From: Candidatus Binatia bacterium
GTDB lineage: Bacteria > Desulfobacterota_B > Binatia > UBA9968 > JAJDTQ01
Assembly (NCBI GenBank): GCA_022827045.1
Contig: JAJDTQ010000261.1
Span: 1 to 8,576 of the forward strand
Length of the DNA: 8,576 bases
Reading direction: 5' to 3'
Every line of letters starts with the position of its first letter. Position 1 is the stretch's first letter. This document shows positions 1 to 6,060 of this stretch, one piece after another. The translations under genes were made by a program, and so were the position numbers. Under the pieces are notes generated by a model. That model saw only the letters and a program-made list of their open reading frames with translations, was not told the DNA's origin and searched no databases.

Positions 1-733
1 TGCCGTAGTAGCGGATGAGGTAGTTCTCGCACGCCTCCACCGCCTTGCTCTTGTCGTCGTCGATGGCGATGAACGTGAGCCCGGCCTTCTCGATGTCGTC
101 CGGATTCCTCCCGGCGGCGCGGGCATGGGCGCTGATCTTGTCCCACACCGCATCGAAGTCGTGCACCGCGTTGCTGCCGCAGATGTAGCCGTCGGCGAAC
201 CGCCCGACGCGCTTCAGGACGGATTCGGCGCCGCCGCCCATCCAGATGGGAGGGTGGGGCGACTGCACGGTCGCGGGGCCGAAGCGGGTGCTGTGGAGGT
301 CGAAGAACCGGCCGTGGTGCTCCACCTCCTCCTCGGTCCAGAGCCGTTTCATGAGCTCCAGCGACTCCGCCGCCCGGCTCCCCCGGTGCTCCCAAGGAAC
401 CTCCACCGAGGTGAAGTCGCTCTCCCGGCTGCCGAAGCCGATGCCCAGGGTCATCCTGCCGTTGGACAGGAAGTCAAGGGTGGCCACGGTCTTGGCTAGC
501 AGCGCGGGGTGGCGCAGAGCCGACAACAGCACCGAAGTCCCCAGCCGGATGCGCTCGGTGGCTGCGGCTGCGGCCGCCAGCACGGTCAGCGCTTCCAGGT
601 TATCGTAGGCGATGCGGTCGATGGTCCAGAACGAGTGCAGGCCGGCCTGGTCGCACTTTCGCGCCATGTCCGTGACGTAGCCCGGCTCGATGTGAGGGGC
701 CGGATTGACGAAGCAGATTCCCAGGTTTCCCAT
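1..733 (-). CDS. LLM-class (luciferase-like) flavin-dependent oxidoreductase, C-terminus beyond window edge
   Basis: Reading the minus strand from the ATG at 733 gives 244 codons without a stop before the window ends. The family is about 290-340 residues long, so roughly the last quarter is missing. Visible family landmarks are ATERIRLGTSVL (58-69), RHPALLAKTVATLDFLSNGR (74-93) followed by a glycine-rich LGIGFG (96-101), the HRGSR...E..ELMKRLW segment (117-132), PPIWMGGG (161-168) and GRFADGY (177-183). These belong to the bacterial luciferase/F420-dependent reductase TIM-barrel superfamily, soluble enzymes using FMN or F420 in monooxygenation or hydride transfer. The start is supported by a GGAAAGGA Shine-Dalgarno (742-749 on the complement), 8 nt before the ATG. 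It is transcribed away from the transport/decarboxylase genes and may share their regulatory gap. Cofactor and substrate cannot be decided from sequence; family assignment is firm. Confidence 0.9.
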   Translation of the reverse strand, partial: MGNLGICFVNPAPHIEPGYVTDMARKCDQAGLHSFWTIDRIAYDNLEALTVLAAAAAATERIRLGTSVLLSALRHPALLAKTVATLDFLSNGRMTLGIGFGSRESDFTSVEVPWEHRGSRAAESLELMKRLWTEEEVEHHGRFFDLHSTRFGPATVQSPHPPIWMGGGAESVLKRVGRFADGYICGSNAVHDFDAVWDKISAHARAAGRNPDDIEKAGLTFIAIDDDKSKAVEACENYLIRYYG

Positions 734-760
734 GGTGACGGTCCTTTCCGGGAGGTGAGA

Positions 761-778
761 GGTTCGCCGTTGCGAACC
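761..778. promoter_or_regulatory. Perfect inverted repeat upstream of the flavin oxidoreductase
   Basis: GGTTCGC-CGTT-GCGAACC: 7-bp arms around a 4-nt centre, lying 28 bp before the start codon of the minus-strand oxidoreductase. It could be an operator or a small hairpin in that gene's leader. A second GGTTC/GAACC inverted repeat lies about 100 bp away in the same divergent gap, which favours a regulator-binding role. No regulator gene is in the window. Confidence 0.4.
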
Positions 779-862
779 CATCCGCGCGGGCAGTTTACCC
801 GAGCTCACGACACACGATATCCGCCGTACTAGTTCTTTTCCTCGAAACCCGCAACGGGAGCT

Positions 863-889
863 GGTTCCGTGAGCGCGTCCGCCGGAACC
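863..889. promoter_or_regulatory. Inverted repeat (candidate operator) next to the tctA promoter
   Basis: GGTTCCG (863-869) and CGGAACC (883-889) are perfect inverted 7-mers separated by 13 bp, ending 8 bp before the -35 hexamer of the tctA promoter. Position and half-site similarity to the repeat at 761-778 suggest a transcription-factor site controlling the transport operon. In GC-rich DNA a 7-bp inverted repeat can also arise by chance. Confidence 0.35.
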
Positions 890-897
890 GCGTTGCC

Positions 898-926
898 TTG
901 ACAGCCTTCCCAGACCTCGATATATC
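898..926 (+). promoter_or_regulatory. Sigma70-type promoter for the tctAB transcript
   Basis: A perfect -35 hexamer TTGACA (898-903), a 17-bp spacer and a TATATC -10 element (921-926, 4 of 6 matches to TATAAT). Predicted transcription start is near 933, leaving a leader of about 30 nt with an AGGGAG ribosome site (951-956) before the ATG at 962. Confidence 0.6.
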
Positions 927-961
927 CCTGTGGATTTTCGAAGGGGCAGAAGGGAGTCCGT

Positions 962-2494
962 ATGCTGGAAGCCGCCACCATGGCGATCGAGAACCTCCTG
1001 GTTCCGACCCGGCTGATGTACCTGTTCATCGGCGTGCTCATGGGTCTGGCCCTGGGCGCGATTCCCGGGCTGGGAGGCCTCGTCGGACTCGCCATCCTGC
1101 TCCCCTTCACCTTCGACATGGACTCCTTCGAGGCGTTCGCCATCATGATCGGCCTGATCTCGGTGACGAGCACCTCCGACACCATCCCCTCGGTTCTCTT
1201 CGGCGTCCCCGGCACCTCGGCATCCCAGGCCACCATCCTCGACGGCCACCCCATGGCCAAGAAGGGAGAGGCCGGGCGGGCCTTCGGCGGCGCCTACATG
1301 GCCTCGCTGCTGGGCGGCGTGTTCGGCTCGCTGATCCTGGCGCTTTCCATCCCGGTGCTCCGTCCCATCGTGTTGGCGTTCGGCTCGCCGGAGTTCTTCA
1401 TGCTGGGGCTGCTGGGCATCTCCATGGTGGCGGTGCTGAGCGGCAACGCGCCGGTGAAGGGGCTCATCGCCGGCGCCATCGGGCTGTGCGTGGGCATGGT
1501 CGGGATGGATCCCCAGACGGGTGTGCTCCGCTGGGTCTTCGGGCAACTGTACCTCTGGGACGGCGTGCCGCTGGTCCCGGTGGCGCTGGGCATCTTCGCC
1601 ATTCCCGAGATCGTCGACCTGACCATCCGCGGCACGCGCATCGCGGACGTCCCCAAGGAGCGCCTGCAGGGTGTCATGATCGGCATCCGCGACACGTTCC
1701 GCAACTGGTTCCTGGTGCTCCGTTGCGGCGTCGTGGGCGTCTTCGTCGGCGCCATCCCCGGGCTGGGCGCCTCGGTGGTGGACTGGTTCGCCTACGGCCA
1801 CGCCATCCAGACCGAGAAGGGGGCCAACGAGACCTTCGGCACCGGCGACGTGCGCGGGGTGCTGGCCCCTGAAGCGGCCAACAATGCCAAGGAGGGCGGC
1901 GCGCTGATCCCCACCATCGCCTTCGGCGTGCCCGGCAGCGCCTCCATGGCGTTGCTGCTGGGGGCCATGACCATCCAGGGGCTGACCCCGGGCTCGGCCA
2001 TGCTCACCAAGGACCTGGCGGTCACCTACACGATGATCTGGAGCCTGGCCATCGCCAACATCTTCGGCACCGTGGCCTGCATGCTGCTGACCAACACCCT
2101 GGCCAAGATCGCCATGGTGCGCATCAACCTGCTGACGCCGCTGGTGGTGGTCATCGTGTTCCTGGCCTCGTTCCAGGCCACCCGGCACTACGGGGACCTG
2201 TGGTCGCTGCTGTTCTTCTCGGTGCTGGGCTGGTTCATGAAGCGGTTCAGTTGGCCGCGGCCGCCGCTGATCCTGGGGCTGGTCCTGAGCGGCATCATCG
2301 AGAACTATCTCTTCATCTCCATCAGCCGCTACGGCGCCACGTGGATGCTGCGTCCCATCGTCATGATCGTGATGGTGCTCATCGTCGCCAGCCTGTACTA
2401 CGGCATTCGCAACGCCCGCAAACAGCAGGAATTGCAGCAGATGCGCGAAACCCGGATCGAGCGCGAACAAAGCGAGGGAGCCGATGAAGCTTAA
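962..2494 (+). CDS. tctA: TctA-family large membrane subunit of a tripartite tricarboxylate transporter
   Basis: 510 residues, the normal length for TctA, the polytopic inner-membrane channel subunit that moves carboxylates using an ion gradient. The family's duplicated architecture is clear: GAIPGLGG (32-39) with FGVPGTSAS (80-88) in the first half, and GAIPGLGA (263-270) with FGVPGSAS (321-328) in the second. The TctA signature APEAANNAKEGGALIPT (302-318) lies between the last two. Many hydrophobic helices follow to about residue 481, ending in a charged cytoplasmic tail rich in Arg, Glu and Gln. The ATG is chosen for its AGGGAG site 5 nt upstream and the promoter at 898-926. An in-frame ATG at 980 is an alternative with weaker support. 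Its last codons overlap the next gene by 11 bp, indicating translational coupling with tctB. The substrate is set by the binding protein and is not known. Confidence 0.95.
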   Translation: MLEAATMAIENLLVPTRLMYLFIGVLMGLALGAIPGLGGLVGLAILLPFTFDMDSFEAFAIMIGLISVTSTSDTIPSVLFGVPGTSASQATILDGHPMAKKGEAGRAFGGAYMASLLGGVFGSLILALSIPVLRPIVLAFGSPEFFMLGLLGISMVAVLSGNAPVKGLIAGAIGLCVGMVGMDPQTGVLRWVFGQLYLWDGVPLVPVALGIFAIPEIVDLTIRGTRIADVPKERLQGVMIGIRDTFRNWFLVLRCGVVGVFVGAIPGLGASVVDWFAYGHAIQTEKGANETFGTGDVRGVLAPEAANNAKEGGALIPTIAFGVPGSASMALLLGAMTIQGLTPGSAMLTKDLAVTYTMIWSLAIANIFGTVACMLLTNTLAKIAMVRINLLTPLVVVIVFLASFQATRHYGDLWSLLFFSVLGWFMKRFSWPRPPLILGLVLSGIIENYLFISISRYGATWMLRPIVMIVMVLIVASLYYGIRNARKQQELQQMRETRIEREQSEGADEA

Positions 2495-3020
2495 GGCCAA
2501 CCCTGGTGCGCTGTTTACCGTTTTCGTCCTGTTGCTGATGATAGGGCTGGTGGCCACGGCAAAGCAGTGGCAGTACCAGGCGCGGCTGTTCCCCTGGACC
2601 ATCGGGATTCCCACCATGGTGCTGTGCTTCCTGCAACTGGGGCTGGACCTGTTCCGCGGCCAGGACGCCGACGAGGACGTCGCAGGAATGATGGACCTGC
2701 CGGTGGACCGCAGCGTTCCGGTGGCGGTGGTGATCCAGCGCGCGATCAATATCTTCGCGTGGATCTTCGGCCTGTACCTGTCCATCTGGGTCATCGGGTT
2801 CATCCTGAGCGTGCCGCTCTTCCTGCTCCTCTACCTGGGCCTTCAGGCGGGCGAGACGTGGAAGGTCGCGGTGAGCTACATGGTGGTGATGATGGTGTTC
2901 ATGATCGGCGTCTTCGAGATGGTGCTGCACATCCCGTGGCCGGCGGGCTTGATTAACGGGCCGCAGGAGTTCATTCTGGGGCTGGTGGAAAGGTACTTGT
3001 CGAGCCTCGTTCCCATTTGA
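2484..3020 (+). CDS. tctB: TctB-family small membrane subunit of the tripartite tricarboxylate transporter
   Basis: 178 residues with four hydrophobic segments at about 8-26, 36-57, 88-121 (long, probably two closely packed spans or a re-entrant stretch) and 126-150. This is the usual pattern of the poorly conserved TctB (DUF1468) subunit that pairs with TctA. A charged loop rich in Asp/Glu (59-76) separates the second and third segments. The ATG overlaps the end of tctA by 11 bp and has an AGGGAG site only 3 nt upstream, so initiation probably depends on ribosomes finishing tctA. Assignment rests on length, topology and position directly after tctA more than on sharp motifs. No terminator is evident after it; a new promoter begins about 30 bp downstream. 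Confidence 0.85.
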   Translation: MKLKANPGALFTVFVLLLMIGLVATAKQWQYQARLFPWTIGIPTMVLCFLQLGLDLFRGQDADEDVAGMMDLPVDRSVPVAVVIQRAINIFAWIFGLYLSIWVIGFILSVPLFLLLYLGLQAGETWKVAVSYMVVMMVFMIGVFEMVLHIPWPAGLINGPQEFILGLVERYLSSLVPI

Positions 3021-3051
3021 TGGCGGGGTAAAATTTCGGTCGACAGGCCCC

Positions 3052-3081
3052 TTGACATTTGCCGCAAGGCTTACGTATAAA
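3052..3081 (+). promoter_or_regulatory. Near-consensus sigma70 promoter for the small secreted protein
   Basis: TTGACA (3052-3057, 6 of 6) and TATAAA (3076-3081, 5 of 6) separated by 18 bp, the best promoter match in the window. Predicted start is near 3088, about 40 nt before the ATG at 3128. It gives the downstream gene expression independent of, and possibly stronger than, tctAB. Confidence 0.7.
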
Positions 3082-3113
3082 GGGAGCCGTCTGGATCGGC
3101 GGAACAAACAACC

Positions 3114-3122
3114 AAAGGGAGG
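3114..3122 (+). promoter_or_regulatory. Strong Shine-Dalgarno that fixes the start of the small secreted protein
   Basis: AAAGGGAGG ends 5 nt before the ATG at 3128. The open frame continues upstream to a TTG at 3059, but that codon lies inside the promoter, so the ATG at 3128 is the real start. Confidence 0.75.
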
Positions 3123-3127
3123 TACGT

Positions 3128-3520
3128 ATGGCAAGGAAGAGTCTAGTCGGTTTGGCAGCGGCCCTGGGAGCGTTGTTCCTGATGTCGTCCATCGCCATGG
3201 CGGGCGCGAAGCTCATGGTGGATGTCGGCGACGTGAAGAAGGGCAGACTGCAGGTCAAGATCTCCGCGTCGGGCCTGAAGGCCGGCCAAGAGGTGGGCAT
3301 CCGGACCATGATGGGCGGCGTGCTGTCGGACGTTAGCTTCCTGGCGAAGCCTGCCGTCGAGAAGGCGGACGACAAGGGCATGGTCTCCACGACCTGGGGT
3401 ATCCGGGGACGGACCATCAAGCGCCTGCTGAAGCCCGGCGACCACGAGGTCATGCTGGTGGACGGGGATGGCAACACGCTTGCAAAGGCGAAGCTGACCA
3501 TACCCGCTGCGAAGAAATAG
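3128..3520 (+). CDS. Small secreted/periplasmic protein of unknown function
   Basis: 130 residues. The N-terminus is a typical Sec signal peptide: positive MARKS, a hydrophobic core (6-22) and an AMA/GAK cleavage site after residue 25. The mature part of about 105 residues is Lys-, Gly- and Val-rich with alternating hydrophobic residues (KLMVDV, LQVKISASGLKAGQEVGI, HEVMLVDGDGNTLAKAKLTI). This suggests a small all-beta, immunoglobulin-like sandwich. It has no cysteine and no recognised catalytic motif. I do not recognise the family. It sits between TctAB and their binding proteins, has its own near-consensus promoter and is followed by hairpins, so it may be an abundant periplasmic accessory of the transporter or an unrelated protein inserted in the locus. 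The existence of the gene is well supported; function is open. Confidence 0.85.
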   Translation: MARKSLVGLAAALGALFLMSSIAMAGAKLMVDVGDVKKGRLQVKISASGLKAGQEVGIRTMMGGVLSDVSFLAKPAVEKADDKGMVSTTWGIRGRTIKRLLKPGDHEVMLVDGDGNTLAKAKLTIPAAKK

Positions 3521-3534
3521 GTTTCGTGCGGAAG

Positions 3535-3565
3535 GAGCGCCGCTGGGTTCGCCCCAGCGACGCTC
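3535..3565 (+). other. Stable hairpin downstream of the small secreted protein gene
   Basis: GAGCG-C-CGCTGGG, loop TTCGC, CCCAGCG-A-CGCTC: a 5+7 bp stem with one C/A mismatch, starting 14 nt after the stop codon. Only two T residues follow, so it is not a canonical intrinsic terminator. It could protect the 3' end of the upstream mRNA or act together with the second hairpin. Confidence 0.5.
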
Positions 3566-3607
3566 TTGATGCAGGTCGGTTCTGCAAGGAACGGCCGTCA
3601 AGAACAG

Positions 3608-3652
3608 ACGGGCTGAGGATCTCGGTGTACGGAGTCCTCGGCCCGTTTGCGT
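3608..3652 (+). terminator. Candidate rho-independent terminator
   Basis: ACGGGCTGAGGA (3608-3619) pairs with TCCTCGGCCCGT (3635-3646), giving a 12-bp stem with one G/T pair and a 15-nt loop, followed by a short T-rich run (TTTGCGTTT). The tail is interrupted and the loop long, so termination may be partial. That would let some transcription continue into the binding-protein genes. Confidence 0.5.
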
Positions 3653-3727
3653 TTCAAGGCCTCATGTGCTCGGAATGATGGTTCCAGCGGCTTTTTCTGT
3701 GCTGCTGTTGAGGGGGTAAAACGGATC

Positions 3728-4810
3728 ATGAAGACATCGAAAATGGCGAGTTGGTGCACCCTGTTTTTTCTTCTGCTCTTCGCTGTTTTGACGACAACGG
3801 CGGCGGCCAAGAACGTGACCATTCTGATCGGCTATCCGCCCGGCGGGGGCCATGATATCGAGGCGCGCGTCATGGGGCGGTACCTCGGCAAGTACCTGCC
3901 CGGAAACCCGAAGGTCCTGGTCCAGAATATGCCCGGAGCCGGCGGCATGATCATGTCGTCCTACGTCTACAATCGGGCCAAGCCGGACGGGAACACCATC
4001 GGGCTCTTCGGCAGCAGCCATGGAATGCAGGCAGTGCTGGCGCCGCCGGAGATGGTCAAGTACGACCTCCTGAAGATGCCGATCATCTGGTCCGTTGCCG
4101 GCATTCAGGTTCATTTGACCCGGGATTTTCTCGGAGCGAAGAACGCCAACGATCTGCTGACCAAGGTCGACCGCTCGAAGATCATCGTGGCCGGCCGCTC
4201 CAAGCAGGGGTCCTCGTGCCTGCGCGGGCAGTTGGCCCTGCGGCTCCTGGGCATCGAGAAGTACACGGCGGTTTGCGCCTATGGGGGAACGTCGCCCATC
4301 AGGGCCGCCATGGAACGGAGCGAGGTGAGCTACTTCGTGGCCAGCGACGCCCATCTGGTGGGTGGCGGCGCCTTCGTGGACCTGCACAAGCGGGGCCTGG
4401 TATTCCCCATGTACCAGAGTGGCATCCTCAAGAGCGACGGGACCATCGCGCGGTCCGCCACGGTCAAGGGGGATGTCCCCACTTTGTACGAGGTGTACAA
4501 GAGGGTCCACAAGAAAGAGCCTTCGGGGCCCGATTGGGAGGCGTGGCGCGCCATCGGGCTCGGCATCTCGAATCTGACCCGTACCCTCGTCCTGCCGCCG
4601 GGCATTGCCGGGGCCAAGGTCGGGGAGTTGCGCGAGGCGGTCGGGAAGATGGCCAAGGACCCGGGCTTCGTCAAGGACTGGGAGAGGGTCTTCGGCCAGA
4701 AGCTCGCCCCCGTGCTCGTGACGCCGGAGGCTGCGACCAAGATCCGCGACGAGACCATGGCGCCCGCCGAGTGGCAGACCCATCTCCGCAAGTTCGTCGG
4801 CACCAAGTAA
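3728..4810 (+). CDS. Periplasmic solute-binding protein of the TctC/Bug family, copy 1
   Basis: 360 residues from the ATG at 3728. That start is preferred because it gives a proper Sec signal peptide (MKTSKMASW, hydrophobic core 10-22, TTTAAA/K cleavage near 25-27) and has an AGGGGG site (3711-3716) at a rather long 11-nt spacing. The open frame runs upstream to 3647 without extra support. After cleavage the protein begins VTILIGYPPGGGHDIEAR (30-47), the position of the Bug-family substrate loop, usually of the form PF.AGG..D; here it reads GYPPGGGHD. NMPGAGGM (67-74), the PDGNTIG segment (87-92) and the C-terminal DPGFVKDWERVFG (311-323) also match the family. Mature cysteines at 164 and 183 could form a disulfide in the periplasm. 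It should deliver a carboxylate to TctAB. At about 330 mature residues it is longer than usual Bug proteins (about 300). Ligand unknown. Confidence 0.85.
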   Translation: MKTSKMASWCTLFFLLLFAVLTTTAAAKNVTILIGYPPGGGHDIEARVMGRYLGKYLPGNPKVLVQNMPGAGGMIMSSYVYNRAKPDGNTIGLFGSSHGMQAVLAPPEMVKYDLLKMPIIWSVAGIQVHLTRDFLGAKNANDLLTKVDRSKIIVAGRSKQGSSCLRGQLALRLLGIEKYTAVCAYGGTSPIRAAMERSEVSYFVASDAHLVGGGAFVDLHKRGLVFPMYQSGILKSDGTIARSATVKGDVPTLYEVYKRVHKKEPSGPDWEAWRAIGLGISNLTRTLVLPPGIAGAKVGELREAVGKMAKDPGFVKDWERVFGQKLAPVLVTPEAATKIRDETMAPAEWQTHLRKFVGTK

Positions 4811-4863
4811 CGAGCGGGTGAACGGAGAGGGTATCCCATCCATTCTCGAAAGGGAGGAATCTC

Positions 4864-5964
4864 ATGATCCTACGCAGAGTGTCGTTGTTGTTCGTGTGCG
4901 GTGCGGTGCTGGGGGTTCTCGCCTTGGGTTCGGCGCAAGCCTTCACCGAAGGCAAGAGAATCCAGATCCTGTCCGGCTATTCCCCCGGCGGCGGCCACGA
5001 TACCGAAGGCCGGCTCATCGCCCGCCGCATCGGCAAGTACCTTCCGGGCATGCCCAAGAAGGTGGTGAAGATCAACATGCCCGGCGCGTCCGGCTTGATT
5101 CACGGCGCCTACATCCACCACAAGGCCAAGAAGGACGGCCTCACGTGGTCCATCATGGGCACGACCCATCTGAGCAGTTCGGTCCTGAAGGAGCCCAAGC
5201 CCAACTTCGACCTGACGAAGATGCCGTCGATCTACTCCACGAGCGGCGCCTCCGCCGCCATCGTGCGGGACTTCCTCAAGGTCAAGACCGGGGTCGAGCT
5301 GACCAAGATCGACCCCACGAAGATCGCGGTCTCCGGGCGCTCCATCACCGGATCGTCCTTTCTGAACGACGCCATCGGGCTCGACCTGCTGGGCATCAAG
5401 GGTTACACCTTCGCGGTAGGCTACCCCGGCACCGCCCAGATGGCTCTGGCGTTCCTGTCGGGAGAGGTCTCCTACGTCGGCGGCACCGGGCTGCATCACG
5501 TGCTCGGTAGCGGCGGCCGGTACTATTCCTCCATCCAGGAGGGGGTCGCCGTCGCCATCTGGCAGGGCGGCGTGCTGACCCCCGACGGGAAGGTCATCCG
5601 CTCTCCCGGCACCGACATCCCGACCTTCGAGGAGGTCTACAGGCAGGTGAAGGGCAAGGCCCCCTCGGGTCCGGCCTGGGAAGCGTACAAGCTGACCGGT
5701 CCCACCCTGCGGACCCTGAACCGTACGCTGGTGGTGCCTCCCGGCACGCCGCCGGACCGCGTGGCAGCCATCCGGGCCGCGTTCGACAAGATGTACTCCG
5801 ATCCGGTGTACGTGAAGGAGTGGGAGAAGATCTTCGGGCTGAAGCTCGACTACATCAAGGGTCCCGACGCGGACAAGATCACCAAGACCCTGCTCCAGCC
5901 CTCACCGGGGTGGGACTGGCTCAAGAACGAGTACATCCCCGCGCTGCTGGCGCGCAAGAAGTAG
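4864..5964 (+). CDS. Periplasmic solute-binding protein of the TctC/Bug family, copy 2
   Basis: 366 residues, beginning 53 bp after copy 1, with a strong AGGGAGG site (4851-4857) 6 nt before the ATG. Sec signal peptide: MILRR, hydrophobic core 7-22, AQA/FTE cleavage after residue 26. It is colinear with copy 1 along its whole length: GYSPGGGHDTEGR (38-50), GKYLPGMPK (57-65), NMPGASG (71-77), SGRS.TGSS (157-165), GGVL..DG (235-242), PTFEEVY (253-259), APSGP.WEA (266-274), and DPVYVKEWEKIFGLKL (313-328). By eye about a third of residues are identical, so the two are diverged tandem paralogues. Unlike copy 1 it has no mature cysteine, and it ends with an extra GWDWLKNEYIPALLARKK (349-366). It probably serves the same TctAB with a different ligand or affinity. 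Its stop codon lies inside a 20-bp tandem duplication. Confidence 0.85.
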   Translation: MILRRVSLLFVCGAVLGVLALGSAQAFTEGKRIQILSGYSPGGGHDTEGRLIARRIGKYLPGMPKKVVKINMPGASGLIHGAYIHHKAKKDGLTWSIMGTTHLSSSVLKEPKPNFDLTKMPSIYSTSGASAAIVRDFLKVKTGVELTKIDPTKIAVSGRSITGSSFLNDAIGLDLLGIKGYTFAVGYPGTAQMALAFLSGEVSYVGGTGLHHVLGSGGRYYSSIQEGVAVAIWQGGVLTPDGKVIRSPGTDIPTFEEVYRQVKGKAPSGPAWEAYKLTGPTLRTLNRTLVVPPGTPPDRVAAIRAAFDKMYSDPVYVKEWEKIFGLKLDYIKGPDADKITKTLLQPSPGWDWLKNEYIPALLARKK

Positions 5965-5999
5965 CAATCCAACCCGTTGAGTAGCAGTCCAACCCGTTG
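5960..5999. repeat. 20-bp tandem duplication at the end of binding-protein copy 2
   Basis: Units 5960-5979 and 5980-5999 are identical except for one base (A at 5966, G at 5986). Each contains CAACCCGTTG, an imperfect palindrome with CAAC/GTTG arms. The first unit includes the TAG stop of the upstream gene; the second runs into the base of the following hairpin. It could be a recent slippage duplication or a pair of operator half-sites for the decarboxylase genes. Confidence 0.85.
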
Positions 6000-6031
6000 C
6001 CGTCCGGCGTTCTCCACGCGCCGGGCGGCAA
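5997..6031. other. Long GC-rich inverted repeat/hairpin in front of the decarboxylase gene
   Basis: TTGCCGTCCGGCG (5997-6009) pairs with CGCCGGGCGGCAA (6019-6031): a 13-bp stem with one G/T pair and a 9-nt loop. No T run follows on the plus strand, so it is not a standard terminator. It lies 25 nt before the UbiD start codon, where it could attenuate, stabilise a processed transcript or bind a regulator. Confidence 0.6.
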
Positions 6032-6060
6032 TGACCTCCGAACGGCGAAACAGCATATGA
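6031..6060 (+). other. Possible 9-codon leader ORF overlapping the UbiD start
   Basis: ATG at 6031 reads MTSERRNSI and stops at TGA 6058-6060, overlapping the UbiD ATG (6057-6059) in an ATGA arrangement typical of translational coupling. The UbiD gene has no convincing ribosome site of its own, which makes coupling attractive. The mini-ORF's own ribosome site is weak (GGGCGG inside the hairpin), and chance is a fair alternative. Confidence 0.25.

Noticed and set aside
3662..4843. A 393-codon minus-strand frame opposite the first binding protein
   Set aside because: Antisense shadow with biased composition and no family motif; the plus strand has a signal peptide, a Bug-type loop and a colinear paralogue.
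5960..5999. CRISPR-like repeat
   Set aside because: Only two adjacent 20-bp units with no spacers; a simple tandem duplication explains it.
5997..6031. Rho-independent terminator between the second binding protein and UbiD
   Set aside because: The stem is strong enough but no T run follows on the plus strand; listed as a hairpin of unknown role.
5997..6056. TTG-initiated extension of UbiD by 20 residues
   Set aside because: The extra codons lie within the tandem repeat/hairpin, have no ribosome site, and precede a normal UbiD N-terminus (KKDIRTWIDQL) at the ATG of 6057.
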